Both the position numbers and the translations under genes were made by a program. Below, piece after piece: positions 8,956 to 17,404 of a stretch of 64,000 nucleotides of DNA (positions are counted from its first letter, which is position 1; each line of letters begins with the position of its first letter). The stretch is from positions 1-64,000 of the forward strand of contig JAPOVT010000054.1 in NCBI GenBank assembly GCA_026708015.1. The letters are read 5' to 3'. Source of the DNA: a bacterium (GTDB lineage Bacteria > Actinomycetota > Acidimicrobiia > Acidimicrobiales > Bin134). The notes beneath the pieces are model-generated. The model searched no databases and was not told where the DNA came from. It saw nothing but the letters and a program-made list of their open reading frames with translations.

Positions 8956-8977
8956 CCCCGACCTGTAAGGAACTCCC

Positions 8978-9949
8978 ATGCTGCAAGACCAGAAGATCCT
9001 CATCACCGGCATGACCGGCCAGATCGCCTTTCCCATGGCCGCCTACTTGGCCGAGCACAACGAGGTGTGGGGAATCGCCCGGTTCAGCGCCGAGGGTAGC
9101 CGGGAGATGGTGGATGCCGCCGGAGTTCACACCGAGGTGGTGGACATGGCCGACGGGAATTTTTCCATGCTGCCCGACGATTTCGACTACCTGGTCCACA
9201 TGGCCGCCTTCCAGAGCCAGGGGTTTGACTACGACTGGGCCATCCAGGTGAACGCCGAGGGCACCGGCCTGCTCATGGCCCACTGCCACAAGGCCAAGGC
9301 CGCGCTCATTGCTTCAACCTGCTCGGTGTACCACCCCAATCCCGACCCGTGGCACCTCTACGCCGAGACCGACCGCATCGGCGACTGCCACGCCGTCCAC
9401 GCCCCCACCTACTCGATGTCGAAGATCGGCGGGGAGGCGGTGGCCCGGACCATGGCCCGGGCCTTGAACCTGCCCACCACCATCGCCCGCATCAATGCCA
9501 GCTATGGGCCCAACGGCGGGCTGCCGGTGTACCACATGGACTGGCTGATGAGCGACCAGCCGATCCGGCTGCGGGCACCGGCCCCCTCGCCCTACTCCCC
9601 CATCCACCAAGACGACATGAACGCCCAGGTGGAGCCGCTTCTGGCCGCGGCCACGGTGCCGGCCACGGTGGTCAACTGGGGCGGGGACGAGCACGTCAAA
9701 GCCGAAGACTGGGTGATGCTGCTGGGCGAGCTCTCGGGCAAGATGCCCGAGGTCATCTACGACGTATTCCCGGGCTCCCAGCCCGGTGCGGGCGCCGATC
9801 CGGCCAAGCGGATTTCGCTCACCGGCCCATGCCAGGTGAGCTGGCGAGACGGCCTGGCCGGGGCCTTCGAGGTGCGCTATCCCGGCGGCCAACCCGCTCC
9901 CGGCATCGGCGGCGCCGAGCGTCTGAGCGCGGCCTACGGCAACGACTAA
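8978..9949 (+). CDS. NAD-dependent epimerase/dehydratase family protein (extended SDR)
   Basis: A 323-residue Rossmann protein. It begins MLQDQKILITGMTGQIAFPM with the TGxxGxxA nucleotide motif of extended SDRs. The catalytic YSMSK tetrad residues are in APTYSMSKIGGEAVAR near residue 150, with the serine in STCSVYHP near residue 110. The family acts on nucleotide sugars or related hydroxy compounds, and the substrate is unknown. An AAGGA Shine-Dalgarno precedes the ATG. The last 15 codons are duplicated downstream (see repeat at 9904-10017), as if a second copy had been deleted. Confidence 0.88.
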   Translation: MLQDQKILITGMTGQIAFPMAAYLAEHNEVWGIARFSAEGSREMVDAAGVHTEVVDMADGNFSMLPDDFDYLVHMAAFQSQGFDYDWAIQVNAEGTGLLMAHCHKAKAALIASTCSVYHPNPDPWHLYAETDRIGDCHAVHAPTYSMSKIGGEAVARTMARALNLPTTIARINASYGPNGGLPVYHMDWLMSDQPIRLRAPAPSPYSPIHQDDMNAQVEPLLAAATVPATVVNWGGDEHVKAEDWVMLLGELSGKMPEVIYDVFPGSQPGAGADPAKRISLTGPCQVSWRDGLAGAFEVRYPGGQPAPGIGGAERLSAAYGND

Positions 9950-10017
9950 CCCCCTCGGCGACACCCACCATCAGCGGCTCCGAGCGTCTGAGCGCGGCTT
10001 ACGGCAACGACTAACCC
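9904..10017 (+). repeat. Tandem duplication of the epimerase gene 3' end
   Basis: A 49-bp unit at 9904-9952 (end of the epimerase gene and its stop) recurs at 9969-10017 with only three mismatches, a 65-bp offset. Translated in the same frame, the second copy also ends ERLSAAYGND and stop. The second stop lies on the final codons of the opposite-strand hydrolase gene. It is probably the scar of a deleted tandem paralogue or a recombination remnant. Confidence 0.8.
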
Positions 10018-10925
10018 AGGCGGGAGGCCAATAGGCGGGCCAGCTCAATCGGCTGGTCGCCCTGGATGCTGTGGCCCGCATCGGCCACCACGACCACCTC
10101 GGCATCAGGCTGGCAGCGCAGGAGCTCTTCCACGTCCTCATCGCCCACCACGCTTGAATCCGCCCCCCGATACAGCACTACCGGGCACCCCAGCGCATCC
10201 ACCGCGGTCCACAGGTCGGAGAACTCCGGGCTGCCGGCACCGGGCTTGTCCGGGTCGGTGAGCTTCCAGTCCCGCACCGGGTCCCACCGCCAGGTCCAGC
10301 TGCCGTCGGATTGCTCGAAGGCGTTGTGGATGATGCCTCGCCGCAGGGAGGACTCGGTGCGGGTGGGGTTGAACTCCATGGTGCGGCCCAAGATGTCGTC
10401 GAAGCTCTCAAAAGCCTGGGGTCCGGAGATGAACTCCACTATGGGCTCGGCCTTGGCGTGGTCGGTGCCGGGAGTCACGTCCACCACCGCCAACGAGGGC
10501 ACCAGCTCCGGGTAACGGGCCCCCAGGCAGATGGCGGTCAAACCCCCCAGCGACATGCCGACAATGAGCTCAGCTTTCGGGGCCAGCTCCCGAATCGCCA
10601 CCGCCACGTCGTCGGCCATCGAAGGCGGCCAGTAGTCGTGCTCAGGCCGCCAATCGGAGTGCCCGTGGCCGGGCAGATCTATGGCCACCGCGGGCTCCCC
10701 CAGCGCCAGCACCACGGTGTCCCAGGTGTGGGCGTTCTGAGCGCCCCCGTGAATGAACACCACCCGGGCCGAAGCATCCCCCCACACGATGGCGCTCAAA
10801 CCGAGCCCACCGGGCAACTCCACCCGGCGACGCTCCACTGGAGGCGGCCCGTCCCAGTCGAGCCCCACCTCAGCGGCGTTGTCCGCCAACATGGAGAACT
10901 CGTCGTAGCCCGTCATCGACATCAC
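10011..10925 (-). CDS. Alpha/beta hydrolase
   Basis: About 304 residues. The nucleophile elbow is LIVGMSLGGLTAICLG (Ser near residue 146). The oxyanion region is VVFIHGGAQNAHTWD, and the terminal histidine is VADAGHSIQGDQP near residue 285. These give a complete Ser-Asp-His framework for an esterase, lactonase or C-C hydrolase. A lid-like insertion (about residues 170-230) is rich in Trp and Arg. The start is one of GTG 10925, ATG 10922 or ATG 10916. It converges with the epimerase operon, and its last codons overlap the duplicated 3' end there. Confidence 0.87.
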   Translation of the reverse strand: MMSMTGYDEFSMLADNAAEVGLDWDGPPPVERRRVELPGGLGLSAIVWGDASARVVFIHGGAQNAHTWDTVVLALGEPAVAIDLPGHGHSDWRPEHDYWPPSMADDVAVAIRELAPKAELIVGMSLGGLTAICLGARYPELVPSLAVVDVTPGTDHAKAEPIVEFISGPQAFESFDDILGRTMEFNPTRTESSLRRGIIHNAFEQSDGSWTWRWDPVRDWKLTDPDKPGAGSPEFSDLWTAVDALGCPVVLYRGADSSVVGDEDVEELLRCQPDAEVVVVADAGHSIQGDQPIELARLLASRLG

Positions 10926-10983
10926 TCTGTTTGAATCCGACGCCGACCGCCAATCGGCGTCAGGGATTAGTGTGTCTAGTCGA

Positions 10984-11529
10984 ATGGCTGACTATTCAAC
11001 CTCCGATGCGAGCGGTAAGTCTGCGTTGGACGAGAGTAAACGGTTGGAGCTTGCCCCCCGCAGCCATCGCTTGGCAGCTCGAATCGTCGATTGGTTCGCA
11101 GCTGGAGTCGTTTTGACTGTCATCGAGCGGTCTGCCTGGGGATCTTCCTTTGAAGACGACGCATCCACACTTCAATTTTTCTTGTGGTCGGCGCTCTTCG
11201 CGGTGATCGCGGCAGTCTATGAGATTGCCTTGGTTGCGACCAGGGGTCAGACTTTTGGCAAATTCATAATGGGCATAAGCGTTACTCAAGTGAACAGCAC
11301 TCTTCGACCAGGATGGCAGAGGTCAGCCAAACGCTTTGCCATTCCATACTTGCTCCTCCTCATCCCCTACGCGGGCATTTTCCTGGCGTTGCTTTGCTAC
11401 CTCTCCCCAGTCTGGGACCGCAATCGCCGAGGCTGGCATGACAAGGTTGCCGGCACCCACGTGCTGAAGACCGGGCCAGCGCCGCCGTACCAGTCACGCC
11501 GAACTATTACTAGCCAATCTTCCCGCTAG
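10984..11529 (+). CDS. RDD family membrane protein
   Basis: About 181 residues from the ATG at 10984, with a GTG at 10972 as a possible earlier start. This is an RDD domain: RLAARIVDWFAAGVVL (the Arg-x-x-D/D pattern that names the family) in the first membrane span, VYEIALVATRGQTFGKFIMGI in the middle, and LCYLSPVWDRNRRGWHDKVAGT at the end. RDD proteins are poorly characterised membrane proteins, some of which are proposed ion antiporters. Unlike its three neighbours, it lacks the N-terminal DUF2510 domain. It is the first gene of a four-gene same-strand paralogue cluster. Confidence 0.85.
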   Translation: MADYSTSDASGKSALDESKRLELAPRSHRLAARIVDWFAAGVVLTVIERSAWGSSFEDDASTLQFFLWSALFAVIAAVYEIALVATRGQTFGKFIMGISVTQVNSTLRPGWQRSAKRFAIPYLLLLIPYAGIFLALLCYLSPVWDRNRRGWHDKVAGTHVLKTGPAPPYQSRRTITSQSSR

Positions 11530-11540
11530 CGTGCATTGAT

Positions 11541-12191
11541 GTGAGTGTTTCAGCCTGGGAGCCCGACCCGACAGGACGTCATCAGTACCGCTGGTTCGAT
11601 GGCGAGGAGTGGACTGATCAAGTGGCCGACGACGGTGTGCAGTCGGTTGATCCTGTCAGCGCCGATGAGGCGAGGATTCCCCGACAAACGTCCCCGCCAG
11701 TACTGCCTCCGCCTCCAGGCTCGTTCCCGGGAGTATCTGTGCCCGATTCTAGGGCGCGGTTCCCCGATCCGATTCCGATGCTGGCGTCGAAGGGCCGGCG
11801 GTTCGGGGCGTACCTACTTGAGATCCCGCTGACAATTGTCACCCTGGGCATTGGCTACATCATTTGGATGTTCATCGTCTGGGCACGCGGCCAGACCCCG
11901 GCCAAACAATTGCTAAGGATGCGAGTCGTGCGGTTGGAGGAACGGAGAACCGCTAACTGGGGATGGATGGCTCTGCGGAACTTTGTATTGGGCGTACTCA
12001 TAGGCATCCCCTTGGGGTTGATCTTTCCTGGATTCAGCATTATCTGGCTATTGGCCAATGCAATCGCCCTGCTTGTCAGCAGGCGGAATCAAGCACTATG
12101 GGACATGATGCTGAAGACGGTGGTGGTTCACGACCCCAACCACCTCTTCGACCGTTCCCACCCCTCGTCGCAGATTTGGGAAGACGATTAG
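11541..12191 (+). CDS. DUF2510-RDD membrane protein
   Basis: A 216-residue protein from GTG 11541. The N-terminus is a DUF2510 module (AWEPDPTGRHQYRWFDGEEWT, then VADDGVQS), a short Trp-rich domain that often precedes actinobacterial membrane proteins. A Pro-rich linker follows (about residues 50-75). Then comes an RDD-like membrane part (KGRRFGAYLLEIPLTIVTLG, ARGQTPAKQLLRMRVV). The closing RDD motif is degenerate (SRRNQALWDMMLKTVVV), lacking the WHD seen in the neighbours. It lies 11 bp after the first RDD gene, with which it is probably co-transcribed. Confidence 0.83.
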   Translation: MSVSAWEPDPTGRHQYRWFDGEEWTDQVADDGVQSVDPVSADEARIPRQTSPPVLPPPPGSFPGVSVPDSRARFPDPIPMLASKGRRFGAYLLEIPLTIVTLGIGYIIWMFIVWARGQTPAKQLLRMRVVRLEERRTANWGWMALRNFVLGVLIGIPLGLIFPGFSIIWLLANAIALLVSRRNQALWDMMLKTVVVHDPNHLFDRSHPSSQIWEDD

Positions 12192-12220
12192 TTGGACGAT
12201 TGGCCGTCCCCATCTGAGCT

Positions 12221-13417
12221 GTGACCACCCCAGCCTGGCAGCCTGACCCCTCCGGCCGCCATCAGTACCGTTGGTGGGACGGCGAGCGATGGACCCACCA
12301 TGTCGCCGACGACGGGGTTGCCAACAGCGACCCGGTCACTGGCCTCGACTCCCTACCCACCCCTTCTGGGCCGGCTGGGTCAGAGACCACCGAAGCCGGA
12401 CAATTCCTGTACGGCGGCCGGATGGCCGAGTTCGGCGATGGGCGAAGCGTGACGCTGGCCAGCCCGGGGGCCCGGCTCGGGGCTAGGATCATCGACTCAT
12501 TCCTGGTCACGACACAAATTGCTTTCCCCGCATACTTCACAACAGAAGGTGACATCGACTGGGGCGAAGTCGGCGGCATTTTCGTATCCTCACCGACCGT
12601 TGGAGAGTGGATTGCCTTCGGAGTGCCCCTGTTCATCGCCTTCGTCTATGAAGTCGCGTTCACCGCAACAAAGGGCCAGACCCTGGGCAAGATGGCCGCG
12701 GGGATCAAGATGGTGAACACCAACGACGGCAGCATCCCCACTCTCGGCATGGCGCTGCGCCGGTGGTCTGTCCCCGGCCTGCTGGGCTTGATCCCGTTCG
12801 CTGGGTTGATCTTGCCCCTTCTTTGCTACCTCGCCCTGACTTGGCACCGCGATCGCCGGGGGTGGCACGACTTGGCCGCGGGAACCATGGTGGTGAAAGT
12901 CAACCGGGCTGCATCGCCCAAGGCGACCTGGTCTCGGACAAAGACCGGCCAGGCGGTGCTGCTGGCCACCCCCGGCGCCAGGCTCGGTGCTCGGCTCGTC
13001 GACCTCGCGATCATGGTCGTGTTCTGGCTTGCCTTGCTCTTTCCCACAATCCTTGTATTCGAAGCCCTGGGCTTTTGGGACTATGGGTCATGGTCTGGGT
13101 TGAGGTTTTACTGGCTCGCCATCACTCCGGTGTTCCTTGTGGGCCTGCTGTATGAGGTCACAATGATTTCGGCGGGGGGGCGAACCCTGGGGAAGATGGC
13201 CACCGGGATCCACGTCATCCGCAAAGACAACGGAGACAGGCCAGGGCCCATCCGGTCGGTCCGACGGTGGTTCATACCGGGACTGTTGCTGCTTATCCCG
13301 TTCATCGGGTGGCTGGTGACGCTGTTCTGCCGCCTGTCTCTCACCTGGGGCAATGACCGTCAGGGGTGGCATGACATGGCCGGGAGCACCCTTGTAGTGG
13401 TGAAGCAGTCCCGCTGA
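12221..13417 (+). CDS. DUF2510 protein with two tandem RDD domains
   Basis: A 398-residue protein from GTG 12221. The DUF2510 module (AWQPDPSGRHQYRWWDGERWT) is followed by two complete RDD domains, about residues 80-225 and 245-395. Each begins with a GARLGAR segment, has a central GQTLGKMAAGI or GRTLGKMATGI motif, and ends with a CYLALTWHRDRRGWHDLAAGT-type box. The internal duplication doubles the usual single-RDD size and suggests fusion of two adjacent paralogues. Transport or stress roles are proposed for the family, and no specific function is evident. Confidence 0.87.
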   Translation: MTTPAWQPDPSGRHQYRWWDGERWTHHVADDGVANSDPVTGLDSLPTPSGPAGSETTEAGQFLYGGRMAEFGDGRSVTLASPGARLGARIIDSFLVTTQIAFPAYFTTEGDIDWGEVGGIFVSSPTVGEWIAFGVPLFIAFVYEVAFTATKGQTLGKMAAGIKMVNTNDGSIPTLGMALRRWSVPGLLGLIPFAGLILPLLCYLALTWHRDRRGWHDLAAGTMVVKVNRAASPKATWSRTKTGQAVLLATPGARLGARLVDLAIMVVFWLALLFPTILVFEALGFWDYGSWSGLRFYWLAITPVFLVGLLYEVTMISAGGRTLGKMATGIHVIRKDNGDRPGPIRSVRRWFIPGLLLLIPFIGWLVTLFCRLSLTWGNDRQGWHDMAGSTLVVVKQSR

Positions 13418-13510
13418 CCGACTCTCGGGCCGTCTAGTCCGACTACCACTCTCCGTGCGGTGATCTAGACCGCTGGTGCATAGTCGATCACGAGGTAGCC
13501 TGGCCTCCGC

Positions 13511-14230
13511 ATGAGCGACCCTGCCTGGGAGTCGGACCCCACGACCCGTCACGAGTACCGCTGGTGGGATGGGGAGGAGTGGACAGAGTACGTGGCCGAC
13601 AACGGGGTCCAATCCTTGGATCCCCTCACTGGGGCGGAGAACCTGAGGCCACCTCAGGGCCCTTCTACTCCTCCAGCCGGCGTCTCAGGAGCAACGGCCA
13701 ACCAAGCCAATCTCTCGTCCGGCCAGCCGGTCCAACTAGCCTCTCGCACCGCCCGTTTTGGCGGTCGCCTCATCGATTTTGCTTTCTTTTTTCTGCTGAC
13801 CATTGCTTTGTTGCTTGCCCTTCACTTCACCGACATCAAGCCCATTCCGGTAGGCGAGGAATACAACTCTGACGCCTTAGAGGACTACGCCGAGAGTGTG
13901 GACGGGCTCTTTTGGGTACCGCTCCTGTTCAGCGCAATCTACGAAATCGGACTGACCGCATTGAAGGGCCAGACACTCGGCAAGATGGCAACCAGAACAC
14001 AGGTAGTGCGAGCCGAAGACCTCTTCCAGCCTGAATGGGGTCGCGCTCCCGCATGGGGGCAGTCGATCATCCGCTGGTCATTGCCCGCGGTCTTGCTCAT
14101 TCCCGCCTTCTACCTTTCGTACATTGGGGAGATTCTGTATCTCCTCTGCTATCTGGCCCTGATGTGGGATCGGGATCGACAGGGTTGGCACGACAAAGCA
14201 GCAAGGACCCTGGTCGTATCGAAGCCGTAG
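13511..14230 (+). CDS. DUF2510-RDD membrane protein
   Basis: A 239-residue protein from ATG 13511. The DUF2510 module (AWESDPTTRHEYRWWDGEEWT, VADNGVQSLDP) is joined by a Pro/Ala linker to one RDD domain starting TARFGGRLIDFAFFFLL. The domain continues with YEIGLTALKGQTLGKMATR and closes with CYLALMWDRDRQGWHDKAARTL. A 93-bp gap separates it from the preceding gene, so it may have its own promoter. Its stop is 2 bp from the stop of the convergent, shortened LLM gene. Confidence 0.86.
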   Translation: MSDPAWESDPTTRHEYRWWDGEEWTEYVADNGVQSLDPLTGAENLRPPQGPSTPPAGVSGATANQANLSSGQPVQLASRTARFGGRLIDFAFFFLLTIALLLALHFTDIKPIPVGEEYNSDALEDYAESVDGLFWVPLLFSAIYEIGLTALKGQTLGKMATRTQVVRAEDLFQPEWGRAPAWGQSIIRWSLPAVLLIPAFYLSYIGEILYLLCYLALMWDRDRQGWHDKAARTLVVSKP

Positions 14231-14232
14231 GC

Positions 14233-14769
14233 TCAGCCCTGACCGGGGCCCGAGAAATCTGAATCGCCAGTCAACGACTTGAGCCGTTCAACCAGGTCGC
14301 CGTGTAGATCGAGCTGGTTGCGGATGCGCAGCGCGGCCACTACCAGGGGCAATGCTTGCTTGAAGCGCGGGGTGATCTCGTCGAACGGCACCTCGGCCAG
14401 TTCGAAGTCCACTGGCAGCGCCCCGGATGCGAAACCCGCCCCCACCCGGCCCGGGAAGGCAGCCGCCAGCCAGGCCACCTCCTCGGCGATGAGCGCGTAG
14501 GGCTTCATGGGCAGCAGCAGCGGGCAGGGCGCAGCCCACCCTGATGGCATGGCGGCCAGCAAGAACCCGGCCATCTGCTGGGGGCTGGGGAAATAGCCCG
14601 GGAAGCCAGCGTGGTGCTCCGACACCATGACCCCGTCGTAGCCCACTTCCACCGCCCGCCGAGCCAGTTCGCGCACCTCGTCCAACTGCTCAGCGGCCGG
14701 TCCGTCGTGGGGGTACAGCCGCAGCGACACCGAGCCCTTGGCCATCGGGGGTGCGGTCTGAGCTGACAC
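14233..14769 (-). CDS. LLM-class flavin-dependent oxidoreductase, C-terminally truncated
   Basis: 178 residues resembling the N-terminal half of luciferase-like monooxygenases: VSLRLYPHDGPAAEQLDEV, GYDGVMVSEHHAGFPGYFPSP, AAPCPLLLPMKPYALIAEEVAWLA and FPGRVGAGFASGALPVDFE. Full family members are about 300 residues, and the second half of the barrel is missing. The last 25 residues (after about 153) do not look like the family. The frame stops 2 bp from the end of the convergent RDD gene. It is probably a decaying gene, or a deletion whose right part was replaced by the RDD cluster. It is the gene after the F420-type LLM enzyme. Confidence 0.6.
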   Translation of the reverse strand: MSAQTAPPMAKGSVSLRLYPHDGPAAEQLDEVRELARRAVEVGYDGVMVSEHHAGFPGYFPSPQQMAGFLLAAMPSGWAAPCPLLLPMKPYALIAEEVAWLAAAFPGRVGAGFASGALPVDFELAEVPFDEITPRFKQALPLVVAALRIRNQLDLHGDLVERLKSLTGDSDFSGPGQG

Positions 14770-14774
14770 GGGCC

Positions 14775-15626
14775 TCAGCGCCGGATGAAGGCGTCAGCGA
14801 AGCGGCCCAGGGCGTCCCGCTTGGCCTCGATGGAGGCGTGTGACTGGTCGCCGGGGTACCAGGGCATGGCGATGGTGGAGGTGACCCCGTGCTCGTTCAT
14901 CTTGTCGTGCAGCCGGGGTGACGGGTCGGCGTTGGGGATGACCATTGTCTCGAAGGGCCCGTCCTCTTTGCTGGCCTCCCGGCGCAGCTCGCCCAGGCGG
15001 TCGAGCAGTTGGTGGATCTCGGGCAGGTCGTAGTTCATGCCCACCCAGCCGTCGTTGCGCACCGCCCGGGCCAGAGCGGCCTCCGACTTGCCCCCCACCC
15101 AGATGGAGACCGGCGCTTCGGGCTGGGGATACACCCCGGTGGGGCCGAAATCGAAGAACTCGCCGTGGAACTCGGCGGTGCCGTCGCGCCAGAAGCGACG
15201 GCAGATCTCGATCATCTCATCGGTGCGCCGCCCCCGGGTGCGGGGGTCGGCTCCCAGCAGCTCGATCTCCTCTCGCAGCCAGCCCACTCCTATGCCCAGC
15301 CGGAGCCGGTTGCCCGACAACAGCGACAGGGTTGCCACCTGGCTGGCCACCGAGAACGGGTCGCGCATGGGCAGGATGTACACGTAGGTGAGCACCTCCA
15401 GCGAGGTAGTGGCGCTGAGCATGGCCGACGCGGTGATCAGTGGGTCGGCAAACGGCGAGGTGTGGTCGAAGGGATTCTCCCCCGACGGGTGTACCGAGGC
15501 GAACCCGGCGGGCACGGCCACGTGGTCGGCCAGGGCCACCCCGGTGAACCCCTCTGCCTCGGCGGCCCGGGCGATGTCCACCAGTTGGTCGGTCTCCTCG
15601 AACATCACCGCGGCGTAGTACTTCAC
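14775..15626 (-). CDS. LLM class F420-dependent oxidoreductase
   Basis: A 283-residue luciferase-like (beta/alpha)8 protein. Typical blocks are MFEETDQLVDIARAAEAEGF, GVALADHVAVP, LEVLTYVYILPMRDPFSVA, LRLGIGVGWLREEIELLG and FGPTGVYPQPEAPVSIWVGG. These match the F420-dependent subgroup in which a hydride is moved between F420 and an organic substrate. The window also carries cofC for F420 synthesis. A GGGGAG Shine-Dalgarno precedes GTG 15626. The truncated LLM gene follows after 5 bp. Substrate unknown. Confidence 0.88.
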   Translation of the reverse strand: MKYYAAVMFEETDQLVDIARAAEAEGFTGVALADHVAVPAGFASVHPSGENPFDHTSPFADPLITASAMLSATTSLEVLTYVYILPMRDPFSVASQVATLSLLSGNRLRLGIGVGWLREEIELLGADPRTRGRRTDEMIEICRRFWRDGTAEFHGEFFDFGPTGVYPQPEAPVSIWVGGKSEAALARAVRNDGWVGMNYDLPEIHQLLDRLGELRREASKEDGPFETMVIPNADPSPRLHDKMNEHGVTSTIAMPWYPGDQSHASIEAKRDALGRFADAFIRR

Positions 15627-15669
15627 TAGTTCTCCCCTCGCATCGCGCCTGCTGCCTTGCCCCCGCCGA

Positions 15670-16512
15670 TCAGGCTTCGGGCAGAGCGCCCAGCATCACA
15701 TCGGGGCCCAGCGCCGGGGCGATGAACGGCCCGAAGTCGGGGCCCCGTCGCAGGCTGTGACCGCCGTCGACGTTGATGCACTGCCCGGTGATCCACCGGG
15801 ACTCCGGCCCGATCAGGAACCGGGCCAAATGGCCCACATCCTCGGGCTGGCCGACGTCGGCCATAGGGGTGTTGACGATGTAGCTCTCGTACACGTCGCC
15901 GTCGCGGGGGATGCCTTCCATGATCTCGGTGGCGATGAACCCGGGGCGGATGGCATTGAACCGAATGTTGGCCGGGCCGTACTCGTCGGCCGCGTTGCGC
16001 ATCATGGCCTCGATACCCGCCTTGCCGGGGGTGTAGGCCCCGAAATAGGGGTGGGTGATCTGTCCGGCGATCGACGACATGCCCACGAACGACCCTCCCC
16101 CGGCGGACCTCATCCGGGGAACCGAGTGCTTTATGGTGAGCATGGTGCCCAGCACGTTGAGATGCAGCACCCGCAAGAACTCGTCGGTGTCCTGCACATG
16201 GTAGGGACCCATGCCCCCGCCGCCCCCGGCATTGGCCACCACGCCGTTCAGCGTCCCGGTGGGCTCGGCCGCGGCAGCGATGGCCGCGGCGACCGAGGCC
16301 TCGTCGGTCACGTCGGCCACCACATAGGCCACGCTGCCCCCGTTGTCGGCCACCTTCTCGATACGCTCGGCCGAATCGGCCAGCTTCGACTCGGTGCGTC
16401 CGCAGATTGTGACTGCGGCACCGTCGGCGGCCAGTGCCGCCCCACAGGCGTGGCCAATTCCCGTGCCCCCACCTGTCACCAGCACTCCGTATCCCTTCAC
16501 GCCATCTGCCAT
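15670..16512 (-). CDS. SDR family oxidoreductase
   Basis: A 280-residue classical SDR: GVLVTGGGTGIGHACGAAL is the NAD(P) motif, VVANAGGGGGMGP the NAG motif, and MSSIAGQITHPYFGAYTPGKAG supplies Ser, Tyr and Lys. The end (ESRWITGQCINVDGGHSLRRG) is typical of enoyl-ACP or 3-oxoacyl-type reductases. The open frame extends upstream, but the ATG at 16512 follows a GGGAG Shine-Dalgarno and matches the family start. It is divergent from another SDR at 16598 and is followed by the LLM genes. Likely acts on a hydroxy- or oxoacyl-CoA. Confidence 0.9.
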   Translation of the reverse strand: MADGVKGYGVLVTGGGTGIGHACGAALAADGAAVTICGRTESKLADSAERIEKVADNGGSVAYVVADVTDEASVAAAIAAAAEPTGTLNGVVANAGGGGGMGPYHVQDTDEFLRVLHLNVLGTMLTIKHSVPRMRSAGGGSFVGMSSIAGQITHPYFGAYTPGKAGIEAMMRNAADEYGPANIRFNAIRPGFIATEIMEGIPRDGDVYESYIVNTPMADVGQPEDVGHLARFLIGPESRWITGQCINVDGGHSLRRGPDFGPFIAPALGPDVMLGALPEA

Positions 16513-16597
16513 GATTGCTCCCTGATGAGTCGCACGGGGCTGCCTGCCTTGTGCGGTTGATTGATCTCGGCAGCCGCAAAGGTAACAGGAGGATCTG

Positions 16598-17404
16598 ATG
16601 AAGGCAGACGCGCTGGACGCATTCCGGCTGGACGGCAAAGTGGCGGTGATCACCGGAGCGGCCTCGGGCATCGGGGAAGCAACAGCCGAGTTGTTCGCCG
16701 CGGCCGGGGCCAAAGTGGTGTGCGGCGACCTCGACGTCGAGGGGGCGGAGAACACCGCCAAGCGGATCCGCGAGGACGGTGGCGAGGCCATCGCCCAGGC
16801 CTGCAACGTGACCTCCCGCGATGAGGTCGAGGCGCTGGTGGCCCGTGCGGTGGACGCTTACGGCGGTCTGGACATCATCGCCAACATCGCGGGGGCAATG
16901 TTCCCCGGCTTGATCGAAGACCTCACCGACCAGGACATCGACGCCGGCATCAACTTGAACCTCAAGGGCGTGCTCTACGGGTGCCAGGCCGCCGTCAAAG
17001 CAATGAAAGACGATGGCGGCGGGGTGATCTTGAATATCTCGTCGGGGGCCATCGACCTGGCCTACGAGGGCATCGGGGTATATGCCTTCACCAAGGCCGC
17101 GGTGGCCATGCTGGGCCGCACAATGGCTCTAGAAGTGGGCCGCTACGGCATCCGGGTGTGCACCCTGGCGCCGGGCAGCACTCTGACCCCCTTCACCACC
17201 TGGCGCCTCCACAACGACGACGGAACTCTCAACCAAGAGGCCTACGACGAGTTTTTGGACTACGCCCGAGACCTCTCCCCCATCGGCGCCCTCGGAGAGT
17301 CCATCGACCAGGCTTACCTCATGCTCTACCTGGCCTCAGATGCCGGCAAATTCGCCACCGGCAACGTCTTCCGCTCCAACGGCGGCCAGACGACAACCTT
17401 CTAA
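16598..17404 (+). CDS. SDR family oxidoreductase
   Basis: A 268-residue classical SDR. VAVITGAASGIGEATAELFA binds the cofactor. Asp in CGDLDVEG near residue 47 favours NAD over NADP. IANIAGAMFPG is a variant NAG motif, and ISSGAIDLAYEGIGVYAFTKAAV gives Ser, Tyr and Lys. LAPGSTLTPF and VFRSNGGQTTTF are late blocks. AGGAGG lies before the ATG. Its stop codon overlaps that of the convergent acyl-CoA dehydrogenase by 4 bp. Probably a hydroxyacyl-CoA or alcohol dehydrogenase of a catabolic pathway. Confidence 0.9.
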   Translation: MKADALDAFRLDGKVAVITGAASGIGEATAELFAAAGAKVVCGDLDVEGAENTAKRIREDGGEAIAQACNVTSRDEVEALVARAVDAYGGLDIIANIAGAMFPGLIEDLTDQDIDAGINLNLKGVLYGCQAAVKAMKDDGGGVILNISSGAIDLAYEGIGVYAFTKAAVAMLGRTMALEVGRYGIRVCTLAPGSTLTPFTTWRLHNDDGTLNQEAYDEFLDYARDLSPIGALGESIDQAYLMLYLASDAGKFATGNVFRSNGGQTTTF

